41,465 bases of DNA from an uncultured Solobacterium sp. (GTDB lineage: Bacteria > Bacillota_I > Bacilli_A > Erysipelotrichales > Erysipelotrichaceae), in the NCBI GenBank assembly GCA_900547815.1, contig URHY01000009.1, forward strand, positions 1 through 41,465. The letters are read 5' to 3'. A program made the translations under genes and the position numbers. Positions 32,081 through 40,477 of this stretch are shown piece after piece; the first letter of the stretch is position 1, and each line of letters opens with the position of its first letter. A model generated the notes under the pieces. The model was not told the origin of the DNA. It worked only from the letters and a program-made list of their open reading frames with translations, and did not search any database.

Positions 32081-33436
32081 TTAGAAAATTAAGTTTCTTG
32101 GTGTACGTGGATATGGTTGAACATCACGAATGTTGGCAACACCACTTAAATACATCAACATACGATCAAAACCTAAACCAAATCCAGAGTGTTTACATCC
32201 TCCAAAACGACGTAAATCTAAATACCATTGTAAAGTTTCTTGATCCATTCCAATCTCTTTCATGCGTTCCACTAGTACATCATAACGCTCTTCACGTTGT
32301 GAACCACCAACTAATTCACCAACATAAGGAACTAGTAAATCACATGCAGCAACTGTTTTATTGTCATCATTCACACGCATGTAAAATGCTTTGATTTCTT
32401 TTGGATAATCTGTTAAGAAAACCGGACCATTAACTATTTTTTCGCAAATATAACGCTCATGTTCACTCTGTAAATCCATACCCCAGAAAATATCTTGGTT
32501 TTCGAATTGATCTTTAGCCTTTTCTAAATATTCAATAGCCTTTGTATAAGTCATTCTTTCAAAATGCGAATTTGCCACATGAGTAACACGATTGATACAC
32601 TCTTTATCAATCATAGAAGCAAAGAATTCCATTTCTTCTTTGGCATGTTCTAAACAATAATTGATACAGTACTTAATCATTTCTTCAATACAATCCATAT
32701 TGTCTGCTAAATCTGCAAACGCAAGTTCTGGTTCAATCATCCAGAATTCAGATGCATGACGTGTTGTGTTCGAATTTTCTGCACGGAAAGTTGGACCAAA
32801 TGTATACACATTACGATATGTTAACGCAAATGGTTCTACATGCAATTGTCCAGATACAGTAAGTTGCGCATGTTTTCCAAAGAAATCTTTATCATATTTT
32901 GCATCATCACGAGTTGTTACTGTAAAGCATTCTCCAGCACCTTCAGCATCGTTACCCGTGATTTCTGGTGTATGCACATAAACGAATCCACGATCTTGGA
33001 AGAATGTGTGGATAGCCATACTTAATACACTTCTCAATCTAAACATTGCGTAGTAAGTATTCGCACGTGGACGTACATGTGGAATTTCACGCATAAATTC
33101 AAAGCTGTGACGTTTTTTCTGTAAAGGATAATCATGATCACACAATCCTAAAACAGTAATAATTTCTGCTTGAATTTCAAAAGGTTGTTTTGCGTCTGGT
33201 GTACATACAAGCTTTCCTGTAACTTCCATAGCTGATCCAGTTGTAATTTTTGAAACTTCATCAAAATTTGCTAAATTTTCTGTATAAACAACTTGAACAT
33301 TTGAAAATGTTGTTCCATCATTCAATGCAATAAATCCAACTGCCTTTGAATTACGATTTGTACGAACCCAACCCTGCAAAGTTATACTTTGTCCATCGCA
33401 CTGTTCAAATGTTTCTTTTAATTTTTTTACTAACAT
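32081..33436 (-). CDS. asnS: Asparaginyl-tRNA synthetase
   Basis: AsnS charges tRNA-Asn. A 451-residue class II enzyme with an OB-fold anticodon domain at the N-terminus ([28 protein letters not shown] in part) and class II motifs: motif 2 [22 protein letters not shown] (FRAENSNT) and motif 3 [13 protein letters not shown] near the C-terminus. The T-box upstream agrees with Asn. Start at the ATG at 33436 with AAGGGAGAAACT upstream; the TTG at 33451 would precede this site. Confidence 0.97.
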   Translation of the reverse strand: MLVKKLKETFEQCDGQSITLQGWVRTNRNSKAVGFIALNDGTTFSNVQVVYTENLANFDEVSKITTGSAMEVTGKLVCTPDAKQPFEIQAEIITVLGLCDHDYPLQKKRHSFEFMREIPHVRPRANTYYAMFRLRSVLSMAIHTFFQDRGFVYVHTPEITGNDAEGAGECFTVTTRDDAKYDKDFFGKHAQLTVSGQLHVEPFALTYRNVYTFGPTFRAENSNTTRHASEFWMIEPELAFADLADNMDCIEEMIKYCINYCLEHAKEEMEFFASMIDKECINRVTHVANSHFERMTYTKAIEYLEKAKDQFENQDIFWGMDLQSEHERYICEKIVNGPVFLTDYPKEIKAFYMRVNDDNKTVAACDLLVPYVGELVGGSQREERYDVLVERMKEIGMDQETLQWYLDLRRFGGCKHSGFGLGFDRMLMYLSGVANIRDVQPYPRTPRNLIF

Positions 33437-33453
33437 AGTTTCTCCCTTCAAAA

Positions 33454-33655
33454 TAAAAAAACGTTCCTTAATTAAAAGGAACGATTATAACCGCGGTACC
33501 ATCCTGTTTCATCACACGTATGTATGCACTCAATTGGAATTTAACGCATTCCACACGTTGCTGTCTACTCAATTTCTCCAGCACGACTCCACAGGTGTTA
33601 TCAATCCATACTCACATTGTCTATTTTCACCTAACAAGACTCTCTTCTTAATGAT
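33454..33655 (-). promoter_or_regulatory. T-box riboswitch of asnS
   Basis: The leader contains the T-box core TGGTACCGCG (33501-33492), a candidate specifier AAC (33599-33597, Asn) in a loop closed by AGGTG/CACCT, and a terminator of CGTTCCTT (33462-33469) with 33476-33483 followed by a T run. Uncharged tRNA-Asn would favour antitermination. I see no clear promoter between rex and the leader. Confidence 0.9.
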
Positions 33656-33670
33656 TGTTTTGGACGACTT

Positions 33671-34306
33671 CTATTTCTGCGCCTTTGTTTCTAATGAATT
33701 TGTAATAAATACCAATTCTTGTATAGATGATACCACATCAATACTTTTAATGACAACCCCTTTTGGAACCAAAAAATGCTGATGCGTAAAATCTACAATC
33801 CCATTGATTCCACATTCAACTAACTTATCAACTGTTTCTTGAACGTCGTGCGAAATTGTCAAAATCGCAATTCGACATCCTTCTGGAATCTTTGTATCTA
33901 ATTCTGACATGCGATACACTTCAACGCCAAATTGTGTTCCGCATTTTGCTGGATCAGCATCAAAGGCACATGCAATTTCACCTACCACATAATCCCATTT
34001 ATTATAATTCAATAAAGCACGACCTAAGTTACCAGCACCTACTAAAATAATTTTTTCATCAAAATCAACGCCAAGCTGACTATTAAAAATATCGATCAAC
34101 TTATCTACATCATATCCATAGCCTTGTTTTCCAAGATTTCCTAAAAACGAAAAATCACGTCGAATTGTTGTTGGTTCAATATCAACAAAACTCGATAATT
34201 CTTTAGACATAATTCTTTCTACGCCGTTTTTTTGTAGCTTACGTAAAGCTTTTAAATATACTGGATATCTTTGTAAAGTAGCTTTGGGCACATTTCTATT
34301 TTGCAT
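33671..34306 (-). CDS. rex: Redox-sensing transcriptional repressor Rex
   Basis: Rex binds DNA when NADH is low and senses the NADH/NAD+ ratio. At 211 residues it has a winged-helix N-domain (KATLQRYPVYLKALRKL, then SSFVDIEPTTIRRDFSFLGNLGKQGYG in parts) and a Rossmann domain with VGAGNLGRALLNY, ending with the swapped helix of the dimer. The start is the ATG at 34306 with GGGTGA upstream; an ATG at 34324 has no ribosome site. A near-perfect Rex operator lies upstream, so it is autoregulated. Confidence 0.95.
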   Translation of the reverse strand: MQNRNVPKATLQRYPVYLKALRKLQKNGVERIMSKELSSFVDIEPTTIRRDFSFLGNLGKQGYGYDVDKLIDIFNSQLGVDFDEKIILVGAGNLGRALLNYNKWDYVVGEIACAFDADPAKCGTQFGVEVYRMSELDTKIPEGCRIAILTISHDVQETVDKLVECGINGIVDFTHQHFLVPKGVVIKSIDVVSSIQELVFITNSLETKAQK

Positions 34307-34337
34307 TTTATCACCCCATAACATAATAATAACATAT

Positions 34338-34375
34338 TTGTGAAATATTTTACAAGTCTGTAGAATGAACTTGTG
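34338..34375 (-). promoter_or_regulatory. Rex operator and rex promoter
   Basis: TTGTGAAATATTTTACAA (34338-34355) matches the Rex consensus TTGTGAA-N4-TTCACAA with one mismatch. It overlaps the rex promoter: on the minus strand TTGTAA (34355-34350), 18-nt spacer, TATTAT. A lone half-site TTGTGAA lies at 34371-34377. Confidence 0.75.
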
Positions 34376-34397
34376 AAAAAAGTCGATTACTCGACTT
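34376..34397 (-). terminator. Terminator of the rapZ-to-membrane protein operon
   Basis: A 7-bp stem AAGTCGA (34380-34386 with 34391-34397) with a 4-nt loop, followed by TTTTTTC on the minus strand. It overlaps the last codon of the upstream gene and precedes the Rex site. Confidence 0.8.
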
Positions 34398-34998
34398 TAT
34401 AAAATATTCCTTGATCTATTTGTAATAAAATGGAATCCACGTATTTCGAAAGAGCTTGAATACGCGTATCATAAAAATAAGGAACAGCCTTTTTCTTTAT
34501 AAAAAATAGAGCAATAGTCCAAGAAATCATTAGCAAAATAAACGAAATTTTAAAAGAAATATGAAATACAATAACAAACAAAACAAGCAGTAAAACATAT
34601 GCAATCGTATCCATCAAGATAAATCTTTGAAATATATTTTTTAATGTGTTTTTATAGTAATCTCTTTTCCTTGTTAAAAAAGCTTCTGTTACAGAATCAT
34701 AGCCTTCACTATATTCAAGATTTATTATCTCGTTCTGTTTTTCTCTATGCCCTTTTAAATATGCAATTTGTTGCATTCTTAAAAGACAAAATAACATTCC
34801 TTGTTTATTTTCTTCTTTAGAAAACTTTTTATAATACAATTCAAGCAATTTTAAATAATCATTATCTGAAACAGGTTTTAGCACCATATTCTTTGCGATA
34901 ACATCTAAACGTTCACTTAAAACATCTGAAAATATAAGAATATTATTTTGAGCACGCCTCTCAATTTCTTTTAAAGCCCCTAGAAAATGATCAGCCAC
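34387..34998 (-). CDS. Membrane protein of unknown function
   Basis: A 203-residue protein I do not recognise. Residues 1-125 are polar and helical, without signal peptide, with a stretch (YLKLLELYYKKFSKEENKQG) that looks like a helical repeat. Two membrane segments follow, about 128-147 and 150-167, and a short C-terminal helix. It overlaps the TSCPD gene by 8 nt and is the last gene of the rapZ operon. Confidence 0.65.
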   Translation of the reverse strand: MADHFLGALKEIERRAQNNILIFSDVLSERLDVIAKNMVLKPVSDNDYLKLLELYYKKFSKEENKQGMLFCLLRMQQIAYLKGHREKQNEIINLEYSEGYDSVTEAFLTRKRDYYKNTLKNIFQRFILMDTIAYVLLLVLFVIVFHISFKISFILLMISWTIALFFIKKKAVPYFYDTRIQALSKYVDSILLQIDQGIFYKVE

Positions 34999-35239
34999 GA
35001 TATGCCTTTAATGCACACGCAATTTGATCAGGACAAGATGTTGGTTTATTTCCACAAGTTACACCTGTCAATGCATTAATAACTTCATCTACACTTCTGC
35101 CCTTTAATAAGCAACCAATTCCTTTCAAATTTCCATTGCATCCGCCAACAGCTTCAAAGTTTTGAATGATACCATTCTCAATTTCAAAATTAAATTGTCG
35201 ACTACAAACACCTTTTGGTGTATAACTATAATTTCCCAT
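34991..35239 (-). CDS. TSCPD-domain protein (TIGR03905 type)
   Basis: An 82-residue protein of the TSCPD/TIGR03905 type, named for the conserved TSCPDQIA motif, present near residues 68-76. Other family residues: GVCSRQFNFEIENGIIQNFEAVGGCNGN and GIGCLLKGRSVDEVI (in parts GGCNGN and CLLKGRSV). The domain is also found at the C-terminus of B12-dependent ribonucleotide reductases, and the stand-alone form has no known role; the Cys may bind a metal. I use the ATG at 35239, with GGAGG 5 nt upstream; it overlaps the Gx-transporter gene end. Confidence 0.85.
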   Translation of the reverse strand: MGNYSYTPKGVCSRQFNFEIENGIIQNFEAVGGCNGNLKGIGCLLKGRSVDEVINALTGVTCGNKPTSCPDQIACALKAYRG

Positions 35240-35735
35240 AAATACCTCCATTTAAACGATTTAACACCTTTTTACATACTACAGCTATTAATATACCACT
35301 CACTATAGACAATGCCAAAAGAATCGGCAAAAAGAGTTGCATAAAATATTGCTGGTAAATCCAGGTAATCGCAATTACCTGCCCTATATTGTGAAAACTT
35401 GCTCCTAATATACTCACACCATAGATTGAAAAAGCCTTACTTCGACAAGCAATTATCATCGCAATACAAGCCAAGATTCCACCATTTAACGACAACCAGA
35501 ATGAAACAGAAAACAAAGTTCCTTGCATTAAGCTAGATAAAAAAATGCGAAGCAAAGAAACATAAGCCAGCGATTTTTCATCATACATATACAGTGCAAA
35601 TAATCCCGCAATGTTTGCTAAACCAATCTTATAACCCGGAACAATCATAAATATGCCTACAAAGCTTTCTAATAGCTGCAACAGAATACCTACTGCCACA
35701 AGAAAAGCTAAAACTACACTTTTTTTTACATTCAT
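35226..35735 (-). CDS. Gx transporter family membrane protein
   Basis: A 169-residue protein of the Gx_transp family (also annotated heptaprenyl diphosphate synthase component I). About five membrane segments are visible. The family motif PGYKIGLANIAGLFAL is near residues 33-48, followed by SLLRIFLSSLMQGTLFSVSF. It lies just after a NusG-II protein (4-nt overlap), a common pair in Bacillota that often accompanies ApbE flavin transferases; no ApbE is in this window. The role in quinone or flavin chemistry is suggested only by such neighbourhoods. Confidence 0.85.
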   Translation of the reverse strand: MNVKKSVVLAFLVAVGILLQLLESFVGIFMIVPGYKIGLANIAGLFALYMYDEKSLAYVSLLRIFLSSLMQGTLFSVSFWLSLNGGILACIAMIIACRSKAFSIYGVSILGASFHNIGQVIAITWIYQQYFMQLFLPILLALSIVSGILIAVVCKKVLNRLNGGIYGKL

Positions 35736-36088
35736 TGTATCACCGTATCCTGACTTGCTTCTGCTTCAATTTTGACAACCGTTTCATTTGGCAAACATAC
35801 TATAGGAACATTTGTATCAGATACAAACCCTTGTTTTGAACAATAATGGTGCGGACTATTTTCCTGACTTACGCGAACTTTCTTCTGCTTTACTTCAATA
35901 TGTACTTTACCAAGTTTTCCATTTACTACATAAGAATGGTCTTTTGATAAATCTATTCGCAAAACTTGTTTTTCTTTCACATATACACTCGCATATGTAT
36001 TTGTATTTTTTGTAAAAAACAAAGGAATACAAAGAAAAAGCGATACAACCATAATACATACAATTAATATCTTATCTGCCTTTTTCAT
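35732..36088 (-). CDS. NusG domain II-containing secreted protein
   Basis: A 118-residue protein with an N-terminal membrane anchor (residues about 8-26) and a C-terminal beta domain of the 'NusG domain II' type found in extracytosolic proteins: YVVNGKLGKVHIEVKQKKVRV then ENSPHHYCSKQGFVSDTNVPIVCLPNETVVKIEA (in parts SPHHYCSKQGF and IVCLPNETVV). Two Cys in this conserved pattern may bind metal or form a disulfide. The gene overlaps both neighbours. Confidence 0.85.
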   Translation of the reverse strand: MKKADKILIVCIMVVSLFLCIPLFFTKNTNTYASVYVKEKQVLRIDLSKDHSYVVNGKLGKVHIEVKQKKVRVSQENSPHHYCSKQGFVSDTNVPIVCLPNETVVKIEAEASQDTVIQ

Positions 36089-36609
36089 TATTGTACGACC
36101 ACACTTACATTTTTTGTCACAGAATTTCCGAATCGATCACTAATTTTTACTTGTACATCCTGTGTAGATGCAGATGATGTATCTACATTAGCCTCAAAAG
36201 TAACACCCGATAAATCAGTCGCGTGAAAATATGAATTCCAATCAATATTTTGACCTACACCTATTGTAATTTGGCTTACTTCACTAGCGCAAACAGGTGC
36301 TTTAGTGTCTTTTACTTTTATCACAAATGGATACTCTTTATTTCCGTCTTGAATCGCAAAATCATATTCTCCAACCACTAAATAATCCATACCCGAAGTC
36401 ATAAAACGATTATTTTTCTTATCAATACCAATACTTTTCGAAATCACCTTCACTCTACTTGAGTGTGGTGGATTTTTTAAGTATAAAGTTGGATTGGCAT
36501 AAATATCTTTTCCAAGTTCAATCGTAAACATTTGTTTTTTTAATTGAATACCCGATGAGCATGCACACAATAAGAAAGATAAACATAAAATTCCTATTTT
36601 TTTAAGCAT
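36088..36609 (-). CDS. Lipoprotein with Ig-like (DUF5011-type) domain
   Basis: A 173-residue lipoprotein. The signal peptide ends with the lipobox LCAC (about 14-17), so mature lipid-anchored protein starts at Cys17. The rest is beta-rich: residues about 100-173 (KDTKAPVCA, ATDLSGVTFEANVDTSS, VQVKISDRFGNSVTKNVSVVV) match DUF5011-type Ig-like repeats seen in surface proteins of Bacillota. It probably sits on the outer face of the membrane as a binding or scaffold protein. AGGAGG precedes it; it overlaps whiA by 8 nt. Confidence 0.8.
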   Translation of the reverse strand: MLKKIGILCLSFLLCACSSGIQLKKQMFTIELGKDIYANPTLYLKNPPHSSRVKVISKSIGIDKKNNRFMTSGMDYLVVGEYDFAIQDGNKEYPFVIKVKDTKAPVCASEVSQITIGVGQNIDWNSYFHATDLSGVTFEANVDTSSASTQDVQVKISDRFGNSVTKNVSVVVQ

Positions 36610-37549
36610 TCAATTCCTCCTTGAGATCTTTTGCCATCTGCTTTACCTTAGCCAATCGATGTTTCATACCTGACTTTGAAATGTCTTCTCCAAATTCTTT
36701 TTTGCACTCAATACACAATTCATTTAAATTGGCCTCTGGATACATTTTACGAATTTGCATAGCATGCATGATTTTTTCCGGAATAACCATCTTTTTCGAA
36801 TGACTTTCTAAAAACTCAATAGCTTCTAATTGTGATTTTGCAGCTTTTAAACTCTTTACTTCATTGGCTACTTCACAATTATCTAAACGAGTAATTTGAT
36901 TATAGAAATCTCTTTGAATTCTAGAATCTTCAAATTCAAACAACGCATTTGAAGCATTACACAAGCGTAAAAAATCAGCTATTTTATCCCCTGCCTTTAT
37001 GTATACTACATAAACGCTTTTTCTTTCAATAACTTTGGCCGGTAAATAAAAACGTTGCATCAATTTTTGAACGCTTAATGCCAAATCTTTTTCTTGACTC
37101 GACATCTCCAAATGATAATTACTTGATTTTGGTGAATTAATACTACCACTTGCTAAAAAACATCCTTGAAGATAAGCTCTAGCCATCTTTTCTGAACGCA
37201 CCATCTTCACGCTAGGAGTGTATCTTAACCCTGAATCAGTAAGAATTTGAAGATCTTCTAAAATCTCTTGAGCCTTATCAAACACTTGTATACGATATAT
37301 GTTATTTTTCTTTAATTGCATTTTCTTCAACACTGAAAGCCGCGGATCAACATCATACAATGTTTTCATAATTTGAAATACATGCTTTGCTATCGTTGCA
37401 TTTTCTGTCTGAAAAGATAAATACATCCCTTGCCAGTTCATATGTAAACTTGCTCGCATTTGAAAAAGGGCACATAATTGTGCCTTCATCATTTGAGCAT
37501 CGATTTCTTCTTTACAAATTTCTTTTTTGATTTCGCTAGTAAAGGACAA
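36602..37549 (-). CDS. whiA: WhiA-family regulator
   Basis: WhiA, 315 residues: an N-terminal domain followed by a LAGLIDADG-type domain (without nuclease activity) and a C-terminal helix-turn-helix. The LAGLIDADG-like motif reads AYLQGCFLASGSIN (about 129-142), and the HTH region near 270-310 includes LNELCIECKKEFGEDISKSGMKHRLAKV (ISKSGMKHRL). It influences cell division in Bacillota. It starts 2 nt after yvcK in the conserved rapZ-yvcK-whiA order. Confidence 0.95.
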   Translation of the reverse strand: MSFTSEIKKEICKEEIDAQMMKAQLCALFQMRASLHMNWQGMYLSFQTENATIAKHVFQIMKTLYDVDPRLSVLKKMQLKKNNIYRIQVFDKAQEILEDLQILTDSGLRYTPSVKMVRSEKMARAYLQGCFLASGSINSPKSSNYHLEMSSQEKDLALSVQKLMQRFYLPAKVIERKSVYVVYIKAGDKIADFLRLCNASNALFEFEDSRIQRDFYNQITRLDNCEVANEVKSLKAAKSQLEAIEFLESHSKKMVIPEKIMHAMQIRKMYPEANLNELCIECKKEFGEDISKSGMKHRLAKVKQMAKDLKEELNA

Positions 37550-37551
37550 GT

Positions 37552-38499
37552 CTATACCCCCTTGATCAACTCTTCAACGACTTGTTTAACTGCCATTGGA
37601 TCATGACGAATACGCCCTTTTTCATCCAAGGCCAACAAATCTCTTTGTATAATAGCATAGTCTGTCGCTTCTTTTCCAATACAAATTGGATAACTCTTTT
37701 GCAAAGCATACATATCCAATACTTTCTTTGGTAGATTTGATCGATTCACAACAACCAAATCTACCGGATGTTTAAAAGAATGCTTTTCAATTGCATGAAT
37801 ATGATCTTGTACAGTATAACCATCTGTTTCTCCAGGTTGAGACATGGCATTACAAAAATATATTTTTTTACAAGGATTCTTCTCAATCGCCTTCGATATA
37901 TCTGAAATAATCAAGTTAGGCATAATCGAAGTATATAAAGAACCTATACCATATATTATTAAATCTGCATTTTTAATTGCTTCTATCGCCGGTTTATATG
38001 CGTGAACACAATTTTTATAAAAAACATGATCAATACTATTGTAAACAGTCGGAATATTTTTTTCACCACGAACCAAAGTACCATCTTTCATCATGGCATA
38101 CAACGTAACCACATCAAGTGTACTAGGTAAAATATTTCCTTTTACATTTAATACTCTTGAAATCGATTCTATAGCTCCCATAAAAGAGCCCGTCGTGTTG
38201 ATCATCGCCAAGAAAATCAAATTGCCAAGATTATGTCCACCAATATCTTTACTACCTTCAAAACGATAGTTTAATAAATCCGAAAAGAATCCTTCATCTT
38301 CTTCATCAGCCATCGCACACAAAACATGGCGTATATCTCCTACGGCAGGCACATTGTAAATATCACGGATTCGCCCAGTACTTCCTCCATCATCGGCAAC
38401 CGTAACAATAGCAGTTAACTCAACATTTTCCAATCGTTTCATCCCTTTTAGCATGCTTGACAAGCCAGTGCCGCCACCAATCACAACTACTCTTTTCAT
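37552..38499 (-). CDS. yvcK: YvcK/CofD-like gluconeogenesis factor
   Basis: A 315-residue protein of the CofD-like YvcK family, which binds UDP-sugars and links central carbon use to cell-wall synthesis. The N-terminal VVIGGGTGLSSMLKG, then TVADDGGSTGRIRD and VGDIRHVLCA, then KDIGGHNLGNL and GIGSLYTSIMPNL are the diagnostic blocks. It overlaps the rapZ end by 4 nt. Confidence 0.96.
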   Translation of the reverse strand: MKRVVVIGGGTGLSSMLKGMKRLENVELTAIVTVADDGGSTGRIRDIYNVPAVGDIRHVLCAMADEEDEGFFSDLLNYRFEGSKDIGGHNLGNLIFLAMINTTGSFMGAIESISRVLNVKGNILPSTLDVVTLYAMMKDGTLVRGEKNIPTVYNSIDHVFYKNCVHAYKPAIEAIKNADLIIYGIGSLYTSIMPNLIISDISKAIEKNPCKKIYFCNAMSQPGETDGYTVQDHIHAIEKHSFKHPVDLVVVNRSNLPKKVLDMYALQKSYPICIGKEATDYAIIQRDLLALDEKGRIRHDPMAVKQVVEELIKGV

Positions 38500-39356
38500 T
38501 CTTCATCCACTCCAATATCACGATGTGATTTAAAACAACGAAATTTATCTTTATATGTATCATAAAGCCAGTTGCAAATAGAAACAGAACGATGCTGACC
38601 ACCAGTACAGCCTATCGCAACAATCATATGTGATTTATTTTGTTTTTCATATTGATCAAATACAAAATCACAATAATTCTTTAGACGAATAATAAAATCT
38701 TGCGTTTCCGGTTTATCCATGACATAATCATAAACTTCTTTTTGATTTCCTGTTTTATCTCTTAATAAAGGATCATAAAATGGATTAGGCAAGAAGCGAA
38801 CATCAATAACCATATCCCCATCTAATGGTACGCCATGCTTAAACCCAAACGATTGAAAAGTTACAGTAAAAACACTTTTTTTAGCACTTTTAAATCGATG
38901 CAGCACACGACTAGCCAAAGCAGATGTGCTTAGTTTCGTTGTATCAATATGGATTGTATTTTGAGAATTTTCCTGCAAATGATCTAAGAAATCTCTCTCT
39001 ACTTCAATCGCGTCTTCTAGTGTTGTGGCCAAATGATTTACAATCATTGGATGTTGTCTTCTTGTAAATCGATATCTTAACAACAACTCTTCATCACTAC
39101 AATCCAAAAACAAAATTTGTAGTTCTCTATTTATATTTTCAAAATAACTGACAAAAGCCTGATAATCAATAGCACTCACACTTAATGCTACATACTTATA
39201 ATGTGTCTCATCTTTTCTAAGTAAATCTTCTAAATTATCTAATAATTCCTTAGGAAAATTATCCATACAATAATAGCCTAAATCTTCAAGGGCATTCATA
39301 GCACTTGATTTACCTGCACCTGACATCCCAGTCACAAGAACAATTTTATTTTCCAT
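38496..39356 (-). CDS. rapZ: RapZ/YvcJ nucleotide-binding protein
   Basis: A 286-residue RapZ family protein (YvcJ in Bacillus), with Walker A GMSGAGKSSA (10-19) and the C-terminal IGCTGGQHRSVSI block. In E. coli it guides GlmZ RNA decay; in Bacillota it is a GTP-binding protein of less clear role. It opens an eight-gene operon: rapZ, yvcK, whiA, lipoprotein, NusG-II, Gx transporter, TSCPD, membrane protein. Confidence 0.96.
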   Translation of the reverse strand: MENKIVLVTGMSGAGKSSAMNALEDLGYYCMDNFPKELLDNLEDLLRKDETHYKYVALSVSAIDYQAFVSYFENINRELQILFLDCSDEELLLRYRFTRRQHPMIVNHLATTLEDAIEVERDFLDHLQENSQNTIHIDTTKLSTSALASRVLHRFKSAKKSVFTVTFQSFGFKHGVPLDGDMVIDVRFLPNPFYDPLLRDKTGNQKEVYDYVMDKPETQDFIIRLKNYCDFVFDQYEKQNKSHMIVAIGCTGGQHRSVSICNWLYDTYKDKFRCFKSHRDIGVDEE

Positions 39357-39376
39357 AATCTCACATCCTTTTTTAA

Positions 39377-39405
39377 ATTATATCAACATTTGAACTTGAG
39401 TACAA
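39377..39405 (-). promoter_or_regulatory. rapZ operon promoter
   Basis: On the minus strand, TTGTAC (39405-39400), 17-nt spacer, TATAAT (39382-39377), 20 nt before the rapZ ATG. Confidence 0.7.
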
Positions 39406-39418
39406 TTTTGACTATCAT
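39390..39418 (+). promoter_or_regulatory. Promoter of HAD-VanZ genes
   Basis: TTGAAC (39390-39395), 17-nt spacer, TATCAT (39413-39418). It overlaps the divergent rapZ promoter, so the two may compete for RNA polymerase. Confidence 0.65.
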
Positions 39419-39437
39419 ATTAAAAGGAGGATTACTT

Positions 39438-39959
39438 ATGAAACCTTGTATATTTTTAGATATTGATGGTGTCATCAATCCAAATCGTAAAAAACATAAT
39501 TATCGACTTGATTACAACTTACCAGATACTTTATCAAAAAAATTAAATCATCCAAAGATTGCTACATTAAATGTATATTTAGTCAATCAAGTTTATTCAT
39601 GTTTCTCAAAAGAAAGTATTGATTATCTAAAAAAACTTATCAATAAATATGATGCTCAAATCATTATCACAAGCTCCTGGAGAATTATATATTCCCTTGA
39701 TCAGTTACAAACTCTGTTTGATATTTTTGACTTAGGAAAATACATAAAGGCATCTACCCCTTTAATTTCTCCACGCACAAAAGCTATTCAAGAATTTATA
39801 AATGAGCATAAAATCACAAGTTATATTATTTTAGATGATTTTGATATGGCAAATGTATTCGATTACCATTTTATTTATGTTCACAACTACTTTAAAGAAC
39901 CAGACTATAAAAAAGCTGATTATGCTTTATTTATTCAACAAAAGGAGAATAAACATTGA
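39438..39959 (+). CDS. HAD-domain protein (RNA-repair HAD type)
   Basis: A 173-residue HAD protein. Motif I is FLDIDGVIN (Asp8, Asp10), then IITSSWRI (motif II with Ser/Trp), and a late YIILDDFDM (motif IV). The short length and the TSSWR segment are typical of the stand-alone HAD class related to 'Swiss Army Knife' RNA-repair phosphatases. Substrate unknown. Start at ATG 39438 with AGGAGG 8 nt upstream. The VanZ-like start codon overlaps its stop. Confidence 0.8.
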   Translation: MKPCIFLDIDGVINPNRKKHNYRLDYNLPDTLSKKLNHPKIATLNVYLVNQVYSCFSKESIDYLKKLINKYDAQIIITSSWRIIYSLDQLQTLFDIFDLGKYIKASTPLISPRTKAIQEFINEHKITSYIILDDFDMANVFDYHFIYVHNYFKEPDYKKADYALFIQQKENKH

Positions 39960-40363
39960 AAAAATATATATTTACGATCCTCACATTCTGTAATATGTCT
40001 CTAATTTTTTATTTTTCTAACCAAAATGCAGAACTATCCACACAAACCAGTGCATATTTTTTACAATTTATGCCTTTTTCAATGTATTTTATTCGCAAAT
40101 TGGCTCATTTTACAATTTACGCCTTATTAGGATTCAATACATTTTACATGTATAAAAATTACGGTATCAAACATTATGCGCTTTGTGCTTTGATTACATG
40201 TGTACTTTATGCTTGCAGTGATGAATGGCATCAATCTTTTGTTTCTGGAAGAAGTCCACAAATAAAAGATGTTTGTATCGACACATGTGGAGCATTGTCC
40301 CTAATATTAATGAATATCTTAATTATCAAGCTTCGAACATCCCAGAAAACGCTACAAAATTGA
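39956..40363 (+). CDS. VanZ-like membrane protein
   Basis: A 135-residue VanZ family protein with about four membrane segments. The family signature is present: SLIFYFSNQNAELS, then RKLAHFTIYALLGF, then CVLYACSDEWHQSFVSGRSPQIKDVCIDTCGA (YACSDEWHQ and GRSPQIKDV), near residues 85-110. VanZ in Enterococcus gives teicoplanin resistance; most relatives have unknown roles. It starts with TTG at 39956 behind AAAGGAG, overlapping the preceding stop. Confidence 0.9.
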   Translation: MKKYIFTILTFCNMSLIFYFSNQNAELSTQTSAYFLQFMPFSMYFIRKLAHFTIYALLGFNTFYMYKNYGIKHYALCALITCVLYACSDEWHQSFVSGRSPQIKDVCIDTCGALSLILMNILIIKLRTSQKTLQN

Positions 40364-40477
40364 CAATTAAACGAATTGTGTTACGATTTTATTGGTGATA
40401 ATCTGAAAATATAATTTATAAAAAGAAGAAGTTAGAAGGACAAAAGGGCGCAAAGCCCCTTTCCCCAAATATAAAGA
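40364..40477. mobile_element. IS110-family element right flank
   Basis: Between the VanZ gene and the transposase stop lie 114 nt. They include a stem-loop (GGGC/GCCC with A and T arms, about 40443-40463) that could end the transposase transcript on the minus strand. The element end must lie in this interval but I cannot define it; IS110 elements lack terminal inverted repeats. Confidence 0.5.

Noticed and set aside
39956..40363. VanZ-like gene as glycopeptide resistance
   Set aside because: No vanHAX-type genes are present; VanZ-like proteins are widespread in Bacillota without such a role.
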